From the NCBI GenBank assembly GCA_958427375.1, contig CAUABY010000134.1, positions 1 through 6,096 on the forward strand: a DNA stretch of 6,096 nt, given 5' to 3'. A model generated the notes under the pieces. The model was given only the letters and a program-made list of their open reading frames with translations, did not search any database and was not told where the DNA came from. Shown here in pieces: positions 1 to 5,271 of this stretch (position 1 is its first letter; the number at the start of each line of letters is the position of its first letter). The stretch comes from an uncultured Eubacteriales bacterium (GTDB lineage Bacteria > Bacillota > Clostridia > Oscillospirales > Oscillospiraceae). Both the position numbers and the translations under genes were made by a program.

Positions 1-848
1 TCATCGAAAACAACATCACCCAGACAGTGACCTGCCTTGCCAAGGCGCTGGAGTACTCCGCCGAGGCCGCCGCGCTTGGCAAGACGCTGAAAATACATAT
101 AAAACTCGACACGGGTATGTCGCGCCTCGGCTTTCTCATCGCAGGCGAGCACTTTGATGAGGGTGTTGACAACGTTGTGCGCTCCTGCACCCTGCCCGGC
201 CTTGCGCCGGAGGGCATTTACACGCACTTTGCCGTGTCCGACGAGCCGGACGAGGACAGCGAGGCCTACACCCGTGCGCAGTTTGCGCTGTTCTGCCGCG
301 TGGTGGACGAGGTCAAGCGGCGCGGCGGCATAGAGTTTGCCATCCGCCACTGCGCCAACAGCGGCGCGGTCGCAAACTACCCGGAGATGGCGCTTGACAT
401 GGTGCGGCCTGGGCTTTTGCTCTATGGCTACGGCGACACCAGCGGGCGGCTGGGGCTGCTGCCCTGCATGCGCCTTGTCACCACCGTGAGCACCATAAAG
501 TTTTATGAGCCGGGTACCTCCGTCAGCTACGGGCGGCGCTATGTGACCGAGCGGCGCACGCGTATGGGCGTTCTCGGCATCGGCTATGCGGACGGTCTGC
601 CCCGGCTTATCTCCAACAGGTGCTCATTCTACACCCGCGGCGGCTTTGCGCCACAGCGCGGCAGCATCTGCATGGACATGTGCATGCTCGATTTGACCGG
701 GCTTCCGCAGGTCGATGTGGGCAGTGAGGTTGAGCTTTTTGGCCGCAATAACGACATCTACAAGCTCTCCGATGCCGCGCAGACCATCCCCTATGAGCTG
801 CTGTGCGCCGTATCCAAGCGCGTGCCGAGAGTGTACAAGGGTATATAA
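1..848 (+). CDS. alr: Alanine racemase, C-terminal ~75% (5' end outside window)
   Basis: PLP-dependent enzyme that interconverts L- and D-alanine in the cytoplasm, supplying D-Ala for peptidoglycan. The reading frame (codons starting at 3) is open to the window edge, so the GTG at 27 is an internal Val codon and not the start. About 281 residues are visible against roughly 370 for the family; the missing N-terminus would carry the PLP-binding lysine. Visible family motifs are KLDTGMSRLG (nt 102-131), VRPGLLLYG (nt 402-428), VSYGRRY in the C-terminal beta domain, GYADG (nt 582-596) containing the catalytic tyrosine, the SICMDM segment near nt 664, and the PYELLCAVSKRVPRVY C-terminal signature ending at the TAA stop. 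The gene ends about 20 nt before a hairpin terminator and faces a convergent vitamin B6 kinase. The family call is secure; whether it is the biosynthetic or a second, catabolic racemase cannot be told. Confidence 0.96.
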   Translation, partial: IENNITQTVTCLAKALEYSAEAAALGKTLKIHIKLDTGMSRLGFLIAGEHFDEGVDNVVRSCTLPGLAPEGIYTHFAVSDEPDEDSEAYTRAQFALFCRVVDEVKRRGGIEFAIRHCANSGAVANYPEMALDMVRPGLLLYGYGDTSGRLGLLPCMRLVTTVSTIKFYEPGTSVSYGRRYVTERRTRMGVLGIGYADGLPRLISNRCSFYTRGGFAPQRGSICMDMCMLDLTGLPQVDVGSEVELFGRNNDIYKLSDAAQTIPYELLCAVSKRVPRVYKGI

Positions 849-866
849 AGCATCAACACGCAAAAG

Positions 867-906
867 ACCCCGGAAACGGTGTAACACATCGTCTCCGGGG
901 TTGTTT
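867..906. terminator. Bidirectional intrinsic terminator between alr and the B6 kinase
   Basis: Hairpin with CCCCGGA (868-874) pairing with TCCGGGG (894-900), plus A867-T901. After one A/C mismatch the stem continues as ACG/CGT, then GTGT/ACAT (one G-T wobble), closing on a short loop around 883-885. On the plus strand it runs into TTGTTT; read on the minus strand it is followed by CTTTT. It can therefore end both alr and the convergent kinase transcript. The stem is seen directly; bidirectional function is inferred from the convergent layout. Confidence 0.85.
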
Positions 907-925
907 ACTATAAACCGTGCAAATT

Positions 926-1750
926 TTACTCCGCGCTCATGCGGCGGTGCAGAACCTCTTCAAAGGCGAGGCCGTACCAGTGGCTGGGCAGGCGCTTTTC
1001 CGTCTCCTTTATGCACTCGTCGCAGAAGTCGGCGGCGGCGTACATGGCGCGCGGCAGGCTGTTGCCGCTGAGCGCCTCACCGCAGAAAGCCGAGGTGAAC
1101 ACGTCCCCCGTGCCGTGCAGCTCGCAATCGACGTGCGGCTTGAAAAGCTCAATATTATCGTCACCGAAGCGGGCGATATAGCCGACTGTATCGGCGCGGT
1201 GAACGCCGGTGATGATGACGTTTTGATTATCCAGCCGCGAGATAAGCTCACGCCCGTCCGTGTCCATGGGACAGCCGGTCAAGAGCGCGGCCTCGGTGAA
1301 ATTGGGCGTAATAATGTCCGCCATGTGGCAAAGGCGGCTCATCGCGCTGACGTACTCATCGTTAAAGCAGCCGTACAGCGCGCCGTTATCGCCAAGCACA
1401 GGGTCAACGATGACGAGGCAGCGGTCATCGCCAAAGTCGCGGATGAACTGCTCTGTCAGCTCAATCTGCTCAAGCGAGCCGAAAAAGCCGGTATATATGC
1501 AGTCAAATTTAATGCCGAGCTTTCGCCAGTGCTCAATAAAATCACGCATCTCCTGCGTCATATTGCGCATGACATAGCCGCCGAAGCCCGGCGCCGTGTG
1601 CGTGGATAGTACCGCCGTGGGCAGCCCCACCGCCTCTGCACCATACGCGGAGATGATGGGCAGAGCCACGCTCAATGAGCACTTGCCCACGCAGGAGAAG
1701 TCATTTATAAGCGCGGCGCGCTTCATGCCTGTATTGTTGATGTCTGCCAT
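926..1750 (-). CDS. pdxY: Pyridoxamine/pyridoxal kinase (PdxY/PdxK-type, ribokinase superfamily)
   Basis: Cytoplasmic ATP-dependent kinase that phosphorylates vitamin B6 vitamers (pyridoxal, pyridoxamine, pyridoxine) in the PLP salvage pathway. The 274-residue product matches the usual length of about 280. Motifs seen: an N-terminal segment INDFSCVGKCSL (residues 15-26) typical of the substrate pocket region, DPVLGDNG (116-123), TPNFTEA (148-154), and HGTGD (212-216), the anion hole with catalytic Asp216 of the ribokinase superfamily. The start at 1750 is chosen because a purine-rich stretch (AAAGAAG, 10 nt upstream) precedes it; the next Met (1726) has none. The site is weak compared with others in the window. 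A TATAAT box lies about 50 nt upstream on the same strand. The gene is monocistronic here and convergent with PLP-dependent alr. The exact vitamer preference, and PdxY versus PdxK naming, cannot be settled by reading. Confidence 0.93.
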   Translation of the reverse strand: MADINNTGMKRAALINDFSCVGKCSLSVALPIISAYGAEAVGLPTAVLSTHTAPGFGGYVMRNMTQEMRDFIEHWRKLGIKFDCIYTGFFGSLEQIELTEQFIRDFGDDRCLVIVDPVLGDNGALYGCFNDEYVSAMSRLCHMADIITPNFTEAALLTGCPMDTDGRELISRLDNQNVIITGVHRADTVGYIARFGDDNIELFKPHVDCELHGTGDVFTSAFCGEALSGNSLPRAMYAAADFCDECIKETEKRLPSHWYGLAFEEVLHRRMSAE

Positions 1751-1800
1751 AAACTTTCGCTTCTTTCATAGTAAAATAAACCCGTTTAACCGATGCTGGT

Positions 1801-1806
1801 ATTATA
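1801..1806 (-). promoter_or_regulatory. Putative -10 element of the B6 kinase promoter
   Basis: On the minus strand the hexamer is a perfect TATAAT directly preceded by TG. It would place transcription start near 1794, giving a short 5' UTR of about 45 nt that includes the kinase ribosome binding site. No convincing TTGACA-like -35 is found 16-18 nt upstream (the best is TTCCAC), so the promoter is only partly supported. Confidence 0.5.
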
Positions 1807-1921
1807 CATTTAATTTGCCTTCAGTGGAAGAAGCAATATGTAAATTCTTCGTGAAATCTAACATTATCCCCCAATTGTCCTATGTTTTGCGGCGGATAAG
1901 TCACAGTTTTCTTTACTACGC

Positions 1922-1984
1922 AAAATCGTTAGCGCTTTGCGGTAAAATTTTTGAGGTTCGGCTTTTGGTGCTTTTAACGATTTT
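1922..1984. repeat. Spaced 10-bp perfect inverted repeat
   Basis: AAAATCGTTA at 1922-1931 is the exact reverse complement of TAACGATTTT at 1975-1984. The two arms have centres 53 bp apart, close to five helical turns. They sit 50-110 bp upstream of the -35 box of the transporter promoter. They could be paired half-sites for a regulator, or coincidence in AT-rich DNA. The repeat is seen directly; a role is speculation. Confidence 0.4.
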
Positions 1985-2000
1985 TTACGGCAATTTCAGC

Positions 2001-2010
2001 AACAATTGTT
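2001..2010. promoter_or_regulatory. Short perfect palindrome upstream of the transporter promoter
   Basis: AACAATTGTT is a 10-bp perfect palindrome ending 22 bp upstream of the -35 box at 2033. A position just upstream of a promoter suits an activator or repressor dimer site, but short AT-rich palindromes arise often by chance. Confidence 0.25.
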
Positions 2011-2032
2011 AAATATTTTTTAGCAAAAGCGG

Positions 2033-2061
2033 TTGACAAATCTTTCTTGCTGTGCTATGCT
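2033..2061 (+). promoter_or_regulatory. Sigma-A type promoter of the leader and ABC transporter operon
   Basis: Perfect -35 TTGACA (2033-2038), a 17-bp spacer and -10 TATGCT (2056-2061, four of six matches to TATAAT). The upstream DNA (2009-2030) is AT-rich, as expected for an UP-element-like region. Transcription would start near 2068, so the mRNA has a leader of about 250 nt before the lipoprotein start codon and includes the small Tyr-rich ORF. Confidence 0.85.
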
Positions 2062-2096
2062 CACTCCATACTTGGAAAGGAGCTTGAGGCCCGCTT

Positions 2097-2201
2097 ATGA
2101 AAACCGTCCGATATTATGCGAATACCTCTTACTGCTATTGCTATTTTTACGCAATGGCGATTTGTGACGCACACAGACGGGTCGGTATTGAGCGCGCTTG
2201 A
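2097..2201 (+). CDS. Tyrosine-rich leader peptide (34 aa), attenuator sensor
   Basis: A 34-codon ORF starting with ATG and ending with TGA, preceded by AAAGGAG (2076-2082, 14 nt away) and the closer GAGG (2086-2089, 7 nt away). It begins about 30 nt after the predicted transcription start. Residues 5-20 read RYYANTSYCYCYFYAM: six Tyr (6, 7, 12, 14, 16, 18) and one Phe within 13 codons, using both TAT and TAC. The rest is basic and unremarkable. It has no resemblance to a functional protein, signal peptide or toxin that I recognise. Position (promoter, short ORF rich in one amino acid, intrinsic terminator, amino acid transporter) matches classical ribosome-mediated attenuation, in which stalling at codons of a scarce aminoacyl-tRNA lets RNA polymerase read through. 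Three Cys codons (13, 15, 23) are also present, so a cysteine signal cannot be excluded. Expression is inferred, not shown. Confidence 0.75.
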   Translation: MKTVRYYANTSYCYCYFYAMAICDAHRRVGIERA

Positions 2202-2257
2202 GGCGCTCCGGGTATTAAAAGTGACTGGGCTCGCCGTGTGGGTTGAAATCCATGCGG
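2104..2257 (+). promoter_or_regulatory. Candidate attenuator fold: mutually exclusive RNA pairings in the leader
   Basis: By eye, several pairings compete. Region 1, inside the leader ORF next to the Tyr codons, can pair with region 2: AATACC (2121-2126) with GGTATT (2184-2189), extended by GCG (2118-2120) with CGC (2193-2195); and CCGTC (2104-2108) with GACGG (2176-2180). AATACC can also pair with a second GGTATT at 2211-2216. Antiterminator candidates that would occupy the 5' arm of the terminator are ATGGCGA (2154-2160) with TCGCCGT (2231-2237), seven contiguous pairs with one G-T wobble, and CACAC (2170-2174) with GTGTG (2236-2240). A ribosome stalled at early Tyr codons would mask region 1. 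No folding energy was calculated. Confidence 0.45.
2190..2208 (+). other. Hairpin spanning the leader peptide stop codon
   Basis: GAGCGC (2190-2195) pairs perfectly with GCGCTC (2203-2208) around a 7-nt loop that holds the TGA stop (2199-2201). It has no following U-tract, so it is not a terminator. A ribosome that finishes the leader peptide would melt it, while one stalled at the Tyr codons would leave it folded, which suits a switching or pausing element. Confidence 0.5.
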
Positions 2258-2268
2258 TTTTTGTTTTT
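2234..2268 (+). terminator. Intrinsic terminator in the operon leader (attenuator)
   Basis: The 5' arm CCGTGTGGGT (2234-2243) pairs with ATCCATGCGG (2248-2257) through ten consecutive pairs (three G-U wobbles) around a UGAA tetraloop. It is followed at once by a T5-G-T5 tract (2258-2268). It lies 32 nt after the leader peptide stop and 52 nt before the lipoprotein ATG, with no gene ending just before it except the leader ORF. An unregulated terminator there would silence the operon, so conditional termination is the natural reading. Confidence 0.85.
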
Positions 2269-2320
2269 GGCTGCTCTTTCACTATTTAAATCGGATTTAA
2301 GTTTTTGGAGGAAAGAAAAA

Positions 2321-3370
2321 ATGAAAAGTAAACGTTCACTCTTCGCAATTCTCAGTTTGATTCTTGCTGCCGCGATGTGCTTTTCCATGACAGCCTGCGG
2401 CTCTTCGTCCGTCCCTGCCGCAACCGAGGCGCCCGCCGCCGAAGCCCCCGCTGATGCTCCCGCTGCCGATGCTCCCGCCGAGGCCGAGAGCGGCAAGGTC
2501 TACAACATCGGCATCTGCCAGTTCGTGCAGCATGAGGCGCTTGACGCGGCCACGAAGGGCTTTCAGGATGCGCTTGTTGAAAAGCTCGGCGCTGACAATG
2601 TGACTTTTGATTTGCAGGATGCCGCCGGTGACTCCACCACCTGCAGCACCATTGTCAACTCCTTCGTGTCCAAGAATGTTGACCTTATCATGGCCAACGC
2701 CACCGCCTCTCTTCAGGCAGCCTACAACGCCACCACCACAATCCCCATCCTCGGCACTTCCATCACCGAGTACGGCGTGGCGCTCAACCTCTCCGATTTT
2801 AACGGCACTGTCGGCGGCAACGTGTCCGGCACTTCCGACCTTGCACCGCTGACCGAGCAGGCGGACATGTTGCTTGAGCTCTTCCCTGAGGCCAAGAATG
2901 TCGGCCTTCTCTACTGCTCCGCTGAGGACAATTCCGCATATCAGGTTCAGGTTGTTGAGGACTACCTCACCGAAAAGGGTCTCATCTGCTCCCGCTACTC
3001 CTTTACCGACTCTAACGACGTGGCTTCCGTGACGAACAAGGCCGCCGCTGATTCTGACGTTATCTACATACCCACCGACAACACCGCCGCCTCCTGCATT
3101 GAGACCATTGCCAACATCGTTCTCGACGCGAACATCCCTGTTGTGGCTGGCGAGGCCGGTATCTGCCGCGTGTCCGGCGTTGTGACTCTCTCCATCAGCT
3201 ACTACGACCTCGGCCGGAAAACCGGCGAGATGGCCGCTGACATTCTGACCGGTGCCGCCGATATCTCCGAGATGCCCATTGCCTATGCCGACGCTGTCAA
3301 GCAGTACAATGCTGACGTTGCCGAGCAGCTCGGTCTGAGCATTCCTGAGGGTTACGAGGCTCTCAGCTAA
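2321..3370 (+). CDS. ABC transporter substrate-binding lipoprotein, tryptophan/tyrosine type (TrpX-like)
   Basis: Extracytoplasmic receptor that captures the substrate and delivers it to the permease encoded next. ATG at 2321 is preceded by GGAGG (2307-2311, 9 nt spacing); an upstream in-frame TTG at 2243 lies inside the terminator and is rejected. The 349-residue product has a basic N-terminus, a hydrophobic stretch and a lipobox ending at Cys26 (SMTAC), so it should be lipid-anchored. Residues 31-57 are an Ala/Pro/Glu/Asp-rich linker. The domain from about residue 60 shows hallmarks of the PF04392/TrpX family: YNIGICQFVQHEALD near its start, MANATASLQAA, the GTSDLAPL motif, VGLLYCSAEDNS, IPTDNTAA, and the SISYYDLGRKTGEMAADIL segment. 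The family is generally annotated as tryptophan/tyrosine uptake, mostly by homology. The Tyr-rich leader upstream supports an aromatic substrate. Family call is strong; the ligand is inferred. Confidence 0.92.
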   Translation: MKSKRSLFAILSLILAAAMCFSMTACGSSSVPAATEAPAAEAPADAPAADAPAEAESGKVYNIGICQFVQHEALDAATKGFQDALVEKLGADNVTFDLQDAAGDSTTCSTIVNSFVSKNVDLIMANATASLQAAYNATTTIPILGTSITEYGVALNLSDFNGTVGGNVSGTSDLAPLTEQADMLLELFPEAKNVGLLYCSAEDNSAYQVQVVEDYLTEKGLICSRYSFTDSNDVASVTNKAAADSDVIYIPTDNTAASCIETIANIVLDANIPVVAGEAGICRVSGVVTLSISYYDLGRKTGEMAADILTGAADISEMPIAYADAVKQYNADVAEQLGLSIPEGYEALS

Positions 3371-3403
3371 TCACAAGAAATAAAGGTCAGGTGTAAGATA
3401 GAT

Positions 3404-4297
3404 ATGTTATTGAATTTGCTTGGCGCGCTGCCCGGCGCTGTCGCCCAGGGCCTCGTTTGGGGCGTGATGGCGATAGGCGTTTACATCACTTTCAGAATAC
3501 TGGACATTGCCGACCTCACGGTTGATGGGACAATCTGCACCGGCGCCGCCGTCTGCACGATGATGATGCTCGCCGGGTACAACCCGTGGCTGTCCATGCT
3601 CTGTGCGATTATCGCGGGCTTTGCCGCCGGTGCGATAACCGGTATGTTCCACATTCTGCTCGGCATACCCGCTATACTCTCCGGTATTCTGACGCAGATG
3701 ATGCTCTGGTCGATTAACCTGAAAATTCTCGGCAAGGCAAACCAAGCGATTTCCGCGCGCTCGAACAACGTTATCCTCTCTCAGATGGATATTCCCTCTG
3801 CGCTCATCGTGCTTGCAATCGTCGCCCTGGTCGTGATAGCCATTCTCTACCTCTTCTTCGGCACCGAGATTGGCTGCGGCATACGCGCCACCGGCTGCAA
3901 CCCCGTGATGAGCCGCGCGCAGGGCGTGAACACTAACTCCGCCAAGCTCATCGGGCTTGCGCTCTCCAACGGTCTTGTTGCCCTCTCCGGCGCACTGCTG
4001 TGCCAGTATCAGGGCTATACCGACATCAATATGGGGCGCGGTGCCGTCGTCATCGGCCTTGCCGCCGTTGTCATCGGTGAGGCGCTTGTGAGCAAGCTCT
4101 CGCAAAACTTCGGTGTACGGCTTTTCGGCGTGGTTCTGGGCGCTGTGGTCTACTACCTTGTGTATCAGGTCATCATCTTCATCGGCTTTGACACCGACCT
4201 TTTGAAGATGTTCTCCGCTATCGTCGTGGCCGCTTTCCTCGGCATACCGTATCTGAAAAAGAAGCTCAGTGTCAAGGGAGGTACGAGCCATGCTTGA
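3404..4297 (+). CDS. ABC transporter permease, tryptophan/tyrosine type (TrpY-like)
   Basis: Integral membrane subunit forming the import channel for the upstream lipoprotein. The 297-residue protein is strongly hydrophobic, with about eight likely membrane segments, and matches the branched-chain amino acid-type permease superfamily (BPD_transp_2). Motifs typical of this subfamily include DLTVDGT (37-43), the GIPAILSGILTQ stretch (87-98), the cytoplasmic GCGIRATGCNP loop (157-167) expected to contact the ATPase, LSNGLVALSGALLCQYQG (187-204) and the VVIGEAL segment (222-228). Start ATG at 3404 has AGGTG about 10 nt upstream. It lies 33 nt after the lipoprotein stop with no terminator between, and its last 8 nt (ATGCTTGA) overlap the start of the ATPase gene, so the two are probably translationally coupled. 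Confidence 0.92.
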   Translation: MLLNLLGALPGAVAQGLVWGVMAIGVYITFRILDIADLTVDGTICTGAAVCTMMMLAGYNPWLSMLCAIIAGFAAGAITGMFHILLGIPAILSGILTQMMLWSINLKILGKANQAISARSNNVILSQMDIPSALIVLAIVALVVIAILYLFFGTEIGCGIRATGCNPVMSRAQGVNTNSAKLIGLALSNGLVALSGALLCQYQGYTDINMGRGAVVIGLAAVVIGEALVSKLSQNFGVRLFGVVLGAVVYYLVYQVIIFIGFDTDLLKMFSAIVVAAFLGIPYLKKKLSVKGGTSHA

Positions 4298-5084
4298 AAT
4301 CCGCAATATAACCAAAGTATTCAACAAGGGCAGCGTTGACGAGAAGATCGCGCTCAACGGCCTGTCGCTCACTCTAAATGACGGCGATTTTGTCACCGTC
4401 ATCGGCGGCAACGGCGCGGGCAAGAGCACGATGCTCAACGCCATCTGCGGCACTTGGCTGCCCGACTCCGGCAGTGTAATTCTTGACGGTATTGACGTGA
4501 CCGGCCTGCCTGAGCACAAGCGCGCAAAGTACCTCGGCCGCGTGTATCAGGACCCGATGATGGGCACCGCCGCGAACATGCAGATTGAGGAAAACCTCGC
4601 CCTCGCCGCGCGCCGCGGCAAGCGCCGCACACTGCGCCCGATGATAACCAAGGACGAACGGGAGACTTACCGCCAGCTCCTGGCAGAGCTTGAGCTCGGC
4701 CTTGAATCAAGGCTTTCCGCCAAGGTGGGCACGCTCTCCGGCGGACAGCGGCAGGCGCTGACCCTGCTTATGGCGACGATGCAGAGCCCGAAGCTGCTTC
4801 TGCTCGACGAGCACACTGCCGCGCTCGACCCCAAGACCGCCGCGCGCGTTATGGAGCTGACTGAGAAGATTGTCAACGAGACAAGGCTCACAACGCTGAT
4901 GATAACGCACAACATGCGCGACGCAATCCAGTACGGCAACCGCCTCATCATGCTGCACGACGGGCACGTCATCCTCGACATCTCCGGCGAGGACAAGAAA
5001 AAGCTGACCGTGGCCGAGCTTCTTGAGATGTTCTCCAAGGCCAGCGGCAACGAGTTCTCCGATGACCGCGCAATCTTAGCCTGA
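4290..5084 (+). CDS. ABC transporter ATP-binding protein, tryptophan/tyrosine type (TrpZ-like)
   Basis: Cytoplasmic ATPase that powers the importer. The start is ATG at 4290, with AAGGGAGG at 4274-4281 and 8 nt spacing, giving 264 residues; an upstream in-frame GTG at 4269 lies before that site and is rejected. All nucleotide-binding motifs are intact: Walker A GGNGAGKST (39-47), Q-loop Gln87 in VYQDP, signature LSGGQ (149-153), Walker B LLLLDE (169-174), D-loop ALDP (178-181) and switch His207. The VYQDPMMGTAANMQIEENL region resembles the ATPase partner of TrpXY-type systems. The Walker B glutamate is followed by HTAALDP instead of the commoner PTAALDP. The gene overlaps the permease stop by 8 nt and closes the operon. 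It is complete and likely functional. Confidence 0.93.
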   Translation: MLEIRNITKVFNKGSVDEKIALNGLSLTLNDGDFVTVIGGNGAGKSTMLNAICGTWLPDSGSVILDGIDVTGLPEHKRAKYLGRVYQDPMMGTAANMQIEENLALAARRGKRRTLRPMITKDERETYRQLLAELELGLESRLSAKVGTLSGGQRQALTLLMATMQSPKLLLLDEHTAALDPKTAARVMELTEKIVNETRLTTLMITHNMRDAIQYGNRLIMLHDGHVILDISGEDKKKLTVAELLEMFSKASGNEFSDDRAILA

Positions 5085-5090
5085 GGCGTA

Positions 5091-5118
5091 TCGATCACGC
5101 GTAAAACGCGTTGATTAA
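5091..5118. repeat. Imperfect hairpin just after the ATPase gene
   Basis: ATCA (5094-5097) pairs with TGAT (5112-5115) and CGCG (5098-5101) pairs with CGCG (5107-5110), with one bulged T and a TAAAA loop. No U-tract follows. It may be an mRNA 3'-end stem or chance; a partly overlapping AAAACGC/GCGTTTT pairing (5103-5109 with 5134-5140) is an alternative. Confidence 0.35.
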
Positions 5119-5157
5119 TCGCTGCAAATCACTGCGTTTTAATCCTCTTATAGTTTA

Positions 5158-5193
5158 TCAGGCAGGGAAAGTTAACTTTCCCTGCCTGAGTTT
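5158..5193 (+). terminator. Perfect 32-nt palindrome, likely transporter operon terminator
   Basis: TCAGGCAGGGAAAGTT (5158-5173) is the exact reverse complement of 5174-5189, with no mismatch and no spacer. In RNA it would form a stem of about 14 bp with the central AT-rich bases as loop, followed on the plus strand by GTTTTAT. The U-tract is short, and it begins 73 nt after the ATPase stop. I favour a terminator for the transporter mRNA; the perfect symmetry would also suit a dimeric protein binding site. Confidence 0.7.
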
Positions 5194-5211
5194 TATGCGC
5201 ATTTTATGCTC

Positions 5212-5246
5212 AAAAATCTCCCCGCTTTAAGCGGGGAGATTCTTTT
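5212..5246. terminator. Bidirectional intrinsic terminator of the 2-oxoacid oxidoreductase operon
   Basis: AATCTCCCCGCTT (5215-5227) pairs with AAGCGGGGAGATT (5229-5241), a very stable stem rich in G-C. Read on the minus strand it is followed by TTTTTGAG, so it is a good terminator for the minus-strand operon whose last stop is 30 nt away. On the plus strand it is followed by CTTTTGCTTTT and could act as back-up for the transporter operon. Confidence 0.85.
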
Positions 5247-5271
5247 GCTTTTGCTATCTTTTACTTTACGC

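Larger units (their letters stand above)
1751..2032. other. AT-rich divergent intergenic region, no gene seen
   Basis: This stretch between the divergent kinase and transporter operons is much richer in A+T than the flanking genes. An open frame crosses part of it but has no ribosome binding site and no protein-like composition, so I do not call it. It holds the kinase promoter, two inverted-repeat features (described separately) and the approach to the transporter promoter. No T-box, other known riboswitch signature or RNA gene is visible. Confidence 0.6.

Noticed and set aside
917..1609. Plus-strand 230-codon open frame opposite the B6 kinase
   Set aside because: It is the shadow of a clear kinase gene on the other strand, a common effect in GC-rich coding DNA; its sequence has no recognisable domain.
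1919..1951. Terminator-like hairpin CGCAAA/TTTGCG before an A/T-rich run
   Set aside because: Only six base pairs with an 11-nt loop, no gene ends just upstream on that strand, and the T-run is separated from the stem.
1596..2012. Plus-strand 138-codon open frame crossing the divergent intergenic region
   Set aside because: It starts inside the antisense of the kinase, has no ribosome binding site and runs through AT-rich non-coding sequence and the kinase promoter.
2234..2268. T-box riboswitch as the explanation of the leader terminator
   Set aside because: No T-box consensus (AGGGTGGNACCGCG-like) or complementary antiterminator bulge sequence is seen, whereas a translated Tyr-rich ORF with a plausible ribosome binding site is present.
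2285..2306. Second leader terminator (TTAAAT/ATTTAA stem followed by GTTTTT)
   Set aside because: The stem is six A-T pairs with a 3-nt loop, too weak for termination, and it abuts the lipoprotein ribosome binding site.
2243..2320. N-terminal extension of the lipoprotein from a TTG at 2243
   Set aside because: The start lies inside the terminator stem with no ribosome binding site; the ATG at 2321 has GGAGG at good spacing and begins a proper lipoprotein signal peptide.
4269..4289. GTG start at 4269 for the ATPase
   Set aside because: It precedes the AAGGGAGG site that positions the ATG at 4290, and the family N-terminus begins at MLEIRNITKVF.
3407..4519. Minus-strand 370-codon open frame opposite the permease
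   Set aside because: It is antisense to a permease with intact motifs; the translation is polar, low-complexity and spans two real genes.
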